Source: Bacteroidota bacterium
GTDB lineage: Bacteria; Bacteroidota; Bacteroidia; Flavobacteriales; Weeksellaceae
Assembly: GCA_023386965.1 (NCBI GenBank)
Contig: JAEWIR010000046.1
Coordinates: forward strand, 252,978 to 316,977
Direction of reading: 5' to 3'
DNA: 64,000 nucleotides
The translations under genes and the position numbers were made by a program. Shown piece by piece: positions 59,706-64,000 of the stretch; the first letter of the stretch is position 1, and every line of letters begins with the position of its first letter. A model generated the notes under the pieces. That model was given only the letters and a program-made list of their open reading frames with translations. It made no database searches and was not told the DNA's origin.

Positions 59706-61604
59706 TTAGATTTTTTCTTTTTTATACACGTCCATCATTTGCTGAAGTTCCTCCACAATGGATTCATCATCAATGGTAGACGGCATCTGGTATTCCTTCC
59801 CGTCCAGCATGGTGCGGATCAGTTTTCTTAAAATTTTCCCGGAACGTGTTTTCGGAAGTCTGTTTACGACCATGGCATTTTTAAGACAGGCCACTGCGCC
59901 TATTTTCTCTCTTACCAAAGCTACAATATCCTTTTCCAGCTGCTCCTGATCTGCTTTGGAGCCCGATTTTAAGACCGCAATGGCAAACGGAACCTGACCT
60001 TTCAGATCATCATCAATTCCCACCACGCAGCATTCGGCGACCTCCTTGTGCGCCGATACCACTTCCTCCATTTCTGAGGTTGAGAGCCGGTGTCCGGCCA
60101 CATTAATCACATCGTCCACCCGTCCGGTAACGAATACGTATCCGTCTTCATCTTTAATCGCGCCATCACCGGAGAAATAATAACCCGGAAACCTGGAGAG
60201 ATAGCCGAATTTAAACCGTTCGGGATCGCCCCAAACTCCGGTCATGGCTCCCGGAGCCAGCGGAAGTTTGATCACCAGATATCCTTCGTGGTGCGCTTCC
60301 AGTTCGTAACCTTCTTCGCTGAAAATTTTAATGTCATAACCGGGAATTGGTTTTCCTGCGGAGGCTCGTTTAATTTTAACATCTTCCACACCGGGCATTA
60401 AGCCCAACATCGGCCAGCCGGATTCGGTTTGCCACCAGTGATCAATTGCGGGAACGCCCACAAATTCCTCGTACCAGTCCAGGGTAGCCACATCGCAGCG
60501 TTCGCCGGCCAAAAACTGGGTTCTGAGGGAAGATAAATCGTATTTCTTTACAAACTCGCCTTCAGGATCTTCTTTTTTAATAGCTCTGATTGCCGTAGGA
60601 GCGGTAAACATGACCGAAACTTTATGTTCCTCAATGACACGCCAGAAAGTGCCAGCATCTGGAGTTCCAATAGGTTTTCCTTCAAAAATAACCGTAGTGT
60701 TTCTATTGATGAGCGGAGCATAAACCGAGAAACTGTGGCCCACGGCCCAACCGATATCAGAGGCGGCCCAGAAGGTTTCGCCTTGATTTGCGCCGTAAAT
60801 ATTTTTAATCGCAAATTTCATCGCGACTGCATGACCTCCATTGTCGCGAACCACGCCCTTTGGTTTTCCGGTGGTACCAGAGGTATAAAGAATATAGAGT
60901 GGGTGGTTAGATTCTACGGGGACACACTCCACAGGTTCCGATTCTGCGATCAGTTTATCAAAATCAATCAGACCGTCAGCTTTATGATTAATTCTGTTAC
61001 CCAACAGTTTGCGGTCGAACGCAACAATATGCTCGGGTTTGTGCTCGGAAAGTGAAATGGCTTCTTTAACAAAAGGCAAATACGGAATCCGACGCGCCAC
61101 CTCCATACCGGAACTTGCGGTAATGATGGCTTTCGGATTACAGTCGTCTATCCTGATGGCCAGTTCTGTAGGTGCAAAACCACCAAAAACCACGGAATGC
61201 GTTACGCCCAATCTCGCACATGCCAGCATGGCAATTAATGACTCGGGTATCATAGGCATATAAACAATAGCGGTATCGCCTTTTTGCAACCCTAAGTTTT
61301 GCAATCCTCCCGCCAGTTTAGCAACCTTTTCCCGAACTTCGCTGTAGGTGTATTTAATGATTCTGGAGGTTACCGGTGAATCGTAAATAATAGCTACCTG
61401 ATCGCCGAAACCATCATTAATATGCTTGTCCAGAGCCAGATAACAGGTGTTTAACTCTCCGTCTGTGTACCAGGTCGGATAGTTTTCACCGTCCTTCGTA
61501 AGTATTTGGGTCGGTTTTTTGAACCATTCAATATTTTCGGCTTGTGCTGCCCAAAATTCTTCTTTATTGTCCACACTTTCGCGGAACATTTCCTGCGCTT
61601 TCAT
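59706..61604 (-). CDS. prpE: Acyl-CoA synthetase of the propionyl-CoA synthetase type
   Basis: 632 residues, paralogous to the acs gene beside it. It has the same ANL motifs (YTSGTTGKPKGVVRD, FWAASDIGWAVGHSF, DHWWQTESGWPM, FSGDGAIKDEDGYVFVTGRVDDVI, LPKTRSGKILRKLIR). WWQTESGWPM with Trp after SG is the form seen in propionyl-CoA synthetases (PrpE/ACSS3), where acetyl-CoA synthetases have WWQTETGG; the small-chain pocket is expected to fit propionate or larger acids. The substrate is inferred from this residue only. First ligase after the receiver gene. Confidence 0.85.
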   Translation of the reverse strand: MKAQEMFRESVDNKEEFWAAQAENIEWFKKPTQILTKDGENYPTWYTDGELNTCYLALDKHINDGFGDQVAIIYDSPVTSRIIKYTYSEVREKVAKLAGGLQNLGLQKGDTAIVYMPMIPESLIAMLACARLGVTHSVVFGGFAPTELAIRIDDCNPKAIITASSGMEVARRIPYLPFVKEAISLSEHKPEHIVAFDRKLLGNRINHKADGLIDFDKLIAESEPVECVPVESNHPLYILYTSGTTGKPKGVVRDNGGHAVAMKFAIKNIYGANQGETFWAASDIGWAVGHSFSVYAPLINRNTTVIFEGKPIGTPDAGTFWRVIEEHKVSVMFTAPTAIRAIKKEDPEGEFVKKYDLSSLRTQFLAGERCDVATLDWYEEFVGVPAIDHWWQTESGWPMLGLMPGVEDVKIKRASAGKPIPGYDIKIFSEEGYELEAHHEGYLVIKLPLAPGAMTGVWGDPERFKFGYLSRFPGYYFSGDGAIKDEDGYVFVTGRVDDVINVAGHRLSTSEMEEVVSAHKEVAECCVVGIDDDLKGQVPFAIAVLKSGSKADQEQLEKDIVALVREKIGAVACLKNAMVVNRLPKTRSGKILRKLIRTMLDGKEYQMPSTIDDESIVEELQQMMDVYKKEKI

Positions 61605-61614
61605 ATTTTCAGTT

Positions 61615-61977
61615 TTATTTAATTAGATTTTCTACCTGTTCTGTAAGTTTTTTAATGGAGTAGGGCTTTGTAACGTACGCATCGGCACCCAGTTCCAATC
61701 CTTTGGCAATATCGGCCTCACCGCTTTTTGCTGAAAGGAATATGACTTTTATATTGGAATAAGCTTCGTTCTTTCGGATTTCTGCCAGCGTACTATATCC
61801 GTCCACGTTCGGCATCATAATATCGAGCAGAATAATATCCGGAATTTCGGTTTTCAGGATTTCCAATACTTCTGAGCCGTCCCGCGCGATAAATACCTTG
61901 TAACCTGCTTTGCGGAAGGCATATTCCAGCGTCATTATAATTTTATGTTCGTCGTCTGCAATTAATATCTTTTTCAT
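61615..61977 (-). CDS. Stand-alone response-regulator receiver (CheY-like)
   Basis: 120 residues, one receiver domain. It has all canonical residues: acidic pair D8/D9 (IADDEHK), phospho-acceptor in LLDIMMPNVDG, Ser in FLSAKSGEADI and Lys in VTKPYS. There is no DNA-binding or output domain. It overlaps the stop of the sensor kinase gene by one base (TAATG), so the pair is translated together. It probably receives phosphate from that kinase and passes it on or acts by protein contact. Confidence 0.93.
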   Translation of the reverse strand: MKKILIADDEHKIIMTLEYAFRKAGYKVFIARDGSEVLEILKTEIPDIILLDIMMPNVDGYSTLAEIRKNEAYSNIKVIFLSAKSGEADIAKGLELGADAYVTKPYSIKKLTEQVENLIK

Positions 61978-64000
61978 TATGTATCATTTTTAGTGGGCAA
62001 AAAAATCTCGAAGGTTACCCCGATTTCTTTGTTTCTAGCTTCAATGGTTCCGCCATGCGCATTGATTATCCGTTTACAAATTGCCAGTCCCAAACCGCTC
62101 CCTACAGGTTTCAGGAGATTCTGATTTTTACTTTGGTAAAACTTTTCGAAAACGAACTCCAGATCTTCTTCCGGAATCATTTTTCCCGTATTGAAAACCG
62201 ATATCTTAAGTCTGCCTTCTTTTTCCTGCAATTTAGTCTGTATCATTCCCTGTTCATTGGTGAATTTCAGTGCGTTCCCCAGGATATTCTGAAACACCTG
62301 AATCATCTTCATCTCATCATATTCATAAGTTTCATTATTAAGTAAATTCACTTCGGAGTGGTGCAGGTGTTTCTGATCAAACAGTTGCAGTAAAGGTTTT
62401 AGTGATTTATGGTAGGTTTCAACAATGTTTTTCCTGTCAATATTAAGCGGCATAGTTCCGGCTTCTAGTTTATCCAGGTACAGGATGTCATTAATGATTT
62501 CGGCAAGCCTGTCACTTTCGGAAATAATATTGCCCAAAAAGTCTTTTTTAATCTCTGCAGGCATATCTTCATCATCCAAAAGCAATTCGCTGGTTGCGCG
62601 TATGGCGGTAAGGGGAGTGCGCAGTTCGTGTGCTACGGAATCCAGAAAATCGTCTTTCTGCTTGTCTTTTATCACCAGTGTTTCATTCGCATTCTGCAAC
62701 TCTTCCGAAAGTTTGCTCAGCTGTTGTGAATGCTCGGTGAGCTGCTTGTTCATGGAGATGTTCTCTTTTGATTCTTCCAGAATTTTAAGAACTTCAGGCA
62801 AGGTAATTTTATCCTCCTGAGTTACCCCTTCAATTAAAATCTTAGCTGAAGCAGTACCGATTCTTCCGCTGAGTAAATTCTCTGAAAACTTAATGAATCG
62901 CGAATCTGCACTGTCGTTTTCATCAGAAATATTGTACTTAAGATTAAAGATCTTCAGCGCCTGTCGGGTTTTTTTCTCACCTAAAAAGCGGGTCAGAATT
63001 TTGCGGATATCGGAGATGTTGGCGGTGCCTTTCCAGATATAGGCGTTTTCATGATTCTGAATGTAATCGTTAATGTCAACATAAAGTTCCGCAAAGTTTC
63101 TTTCTCTGTAATTACCCGCGGTGAGGGACGAAACGATCATAAAAAGTCCACTGTTTATAAGCAAACTCCAGAAAAAAACATTGGCAACCGGCGAAAGATA
63201 GTTCAGTTTAAAAAAATTAAATACTGCTGAATTCTGATAAGTAGTTTCGAAATAATGGGGCAAAATAAGATTGAAATAACAGATCAACATACCCACAATT
63301 AGGCCACTTACCGCGCCGGAGAAGCTCCCCCGCCGCCAGAAAATCGCACCAAAAAATGAAGGTGCCAGCTGTGCAATCATCACAAAAGCAATAAGTCCCA
63401 CAGAAAATAAGGATGCACTGCTAATGAGGAATTTGTAGAACAGGAATCCAACGATAATCAATGAGAAAATACTGAATTTGCGGATATTGACGATCGTTCT
63501 GTTGTTGGAATATTCGGTTTCGGTTTTCAAACTGTTTAGCCACCCGTAGGGAATAATAATGTTATTGGACAGCATTATAGACAGTGAAATACTCGAAATA
63601 ATAATCATGGAAATACAGGCACTCAAGCCGCCCAGAAATACCATTCCGGCAATTAGTATATTCCCGAATTTCTGCGGAATAAGGATCGAATAAAACTCCG
63701 GATTAACATTTTCGCCTAAAAATAGGATCTTGCCACCCCAAGCGATCGGAAACACGAAGATATTCATCAGCAATAAATAAAGCGGGAATAACCAAATCGC
63801 TGTTTTTAGGTGCTTTTCTGTTCTGTTTTCCACGATGGTTGTGTGAAACTGCCTTGGAAGCATGAAAATCGCCGTCATGGAAAGCATGCTCATCAGAAAA
63901 AAATTAAAGCCGCCTTCTAAACCGTTGATGGTATTTTTCTGAGCAAAATCAGGAAGTTTGGAAGCTTGTTCGTAGATATCATTAAAACCGTTAAATACGC
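61977..64000 (-). CDS. SSS-type sensor histidine kinase (CbrA/CrbS-like), N-terminus cut by window
   Basis: The frame is open to 64000, so the gene continues beyond the window; a Met at 63893 is internal (FFLMSMLSMTAIF). Up to about 63100 the product shows membrane helices of a sodium/solute symporter (SSS) domain (MLPRQFHTTIVENRTEKHLKT is a family signature). Then a STAC-like linker (KGTANISDIRKILTRFLGEKKTR), a coiled coil, the HisKA box (FLDSVAHELRTPLTAI, His), and HATPase_c (QNILGNALKFTN, GSGLGLAICKRIINAHGG). No PAS domain is seen. It matches the CbrA/CrbS class that senses nutrients and controls acs in other bacteria. Confidence 0.9.
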   Translation of the reverse strand, partial: VFNGFNDIYEQASKLPDFAQKNTINGLEGGFNFFLMSMLSMTAIFMLPRQFHTTIVENRTEKHLKTAIWLFPLYLLLMNIFVFPIAWGGKILFLGENVNPEFYSILIPQKFGNILIAGMVFLGGLSACISMIIISSISLSIMLSNNIIIPYGWLNSLKTETEYSNNRTIVNIRKFSIFSLIIVGFLFYKFLISSASLFSVGLIAFVMIAQLAPSFFGAIFWRRGSFSGAVSGLIVGMLICYFNLILPHYFETTYQNSAVFNFFKLNYLSPVANVFFWSLLINSGLFMIVSSLTAGNYRERNFAELYVDINDYIQNHENAYIWKGTANISDIRKILTRFLGEKKTRQALKIFNLKYNISDENDSADSRFIKFSENLLSGRIGTASAKILIEGVTQEDKITLPEVLKILEESKENISMNKQLTEHSQQLSKLSEELQNANETLVIKDKQKDDFLDSVAHELRTPLTAIRATSELLLDDEDMPAEIKKDFLGNIISESDRLAEIINDILYLDKLEAGTMPLNIDRKNIVETYHKSLKPLLQLFDQKHLHHSEVNLLNNETYEYDEMKMIQVFQNILGNALKFTNEQGMIQTKLQEKEGRLKISVFNTGKMIPEEDLEFVFEKFYQSKNQNLLKPVGSGLGLAICKRIINAHGGTIEARNKEIGVTFEIFLPTKNDT

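Overview
The window looks like chromosomal DNA of a Bacteroidota, most likely a flavobacterium of the Weeksellaceae / Chryseobacterium group (inference, no database was consulted). The support is threefold. Bacteroidota-type promoters (-7 box TAnnTTTG, some with a TTTG at -33) precede many genes. Three secreted proteins end in type A sorting domains of the type IX secretion system (T9SS). Several genes belong to families typical of this phylum: a DoxX/MauE-like BT_3928-type protein, DUF1599, DUF5686, DUF5715, and DnaE with a fused proofreading exonuclease. There is no rRNA, tRNA, insertion sequence, prophage or CRISPR array that I can support.

Layout. 1-10.7 kb is housekeeping: a partial alanine dehydrogenase, tsaE, dnaG, clpP, an operon DUF1599 - DoxX-like - TerB-like - tpiA, folP, an outer-membrane DUF5686 protein and an M15-like DUF5715 protein. 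10.7-26.2 kb carries alaS, an unusual AAA protein, prfB, a DedA protein, a lipoprotein esterase, grpE-dnaJ, mntH and a 1543-residue dnaE. 26.3-32.8 kb is a curli (type VIII secretion) locus. It starts with a LuxR-type regulator whose receiver lacks the phospho-acceptor, followed by the convergent operon csgB-csgE-csgF-csgG-lipoprotein and a separately transcribed csgA. 33.1-39.3 kb is a self-regulated TetR - TolC - adaptor - RND efflux operon. 39.8-48.7 kb holds three tandem large T9SS cargo proteins plus the relic of a fourth. 48.8-57.5 kb carries a Kv-type channel, a NIF3 protein, a coiled-coil protein whose zinc ribbon has decayed, a long-chain acyl-CoA ligase, an acyl-CoA dehydrogenase and several small or unknown proteins. 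57.6-64 kb is an acetate/propionate cluster: an SSS-type sensor kinase (cut by the window end), a lone receiver and two acyl-CoA synthetases.

The most notable region is the curli locus. Its CsgE carries an N-terminal domain resembling the alphaproteobacterial chaperone CsgH. Its CsgG carries an extra C-terminal beta-barrel-like domain. A beta-propeller lipoprotein of unknown function closes the operon. The two curlin promoters share the same architecture and the same upstream and downstream motifs. A second theme is repeated loss of structural zinc sites: the DnaG zinc finger, half of the DnaJ zinc sites and the C-terminal ribbon of the coiled-coil protein.
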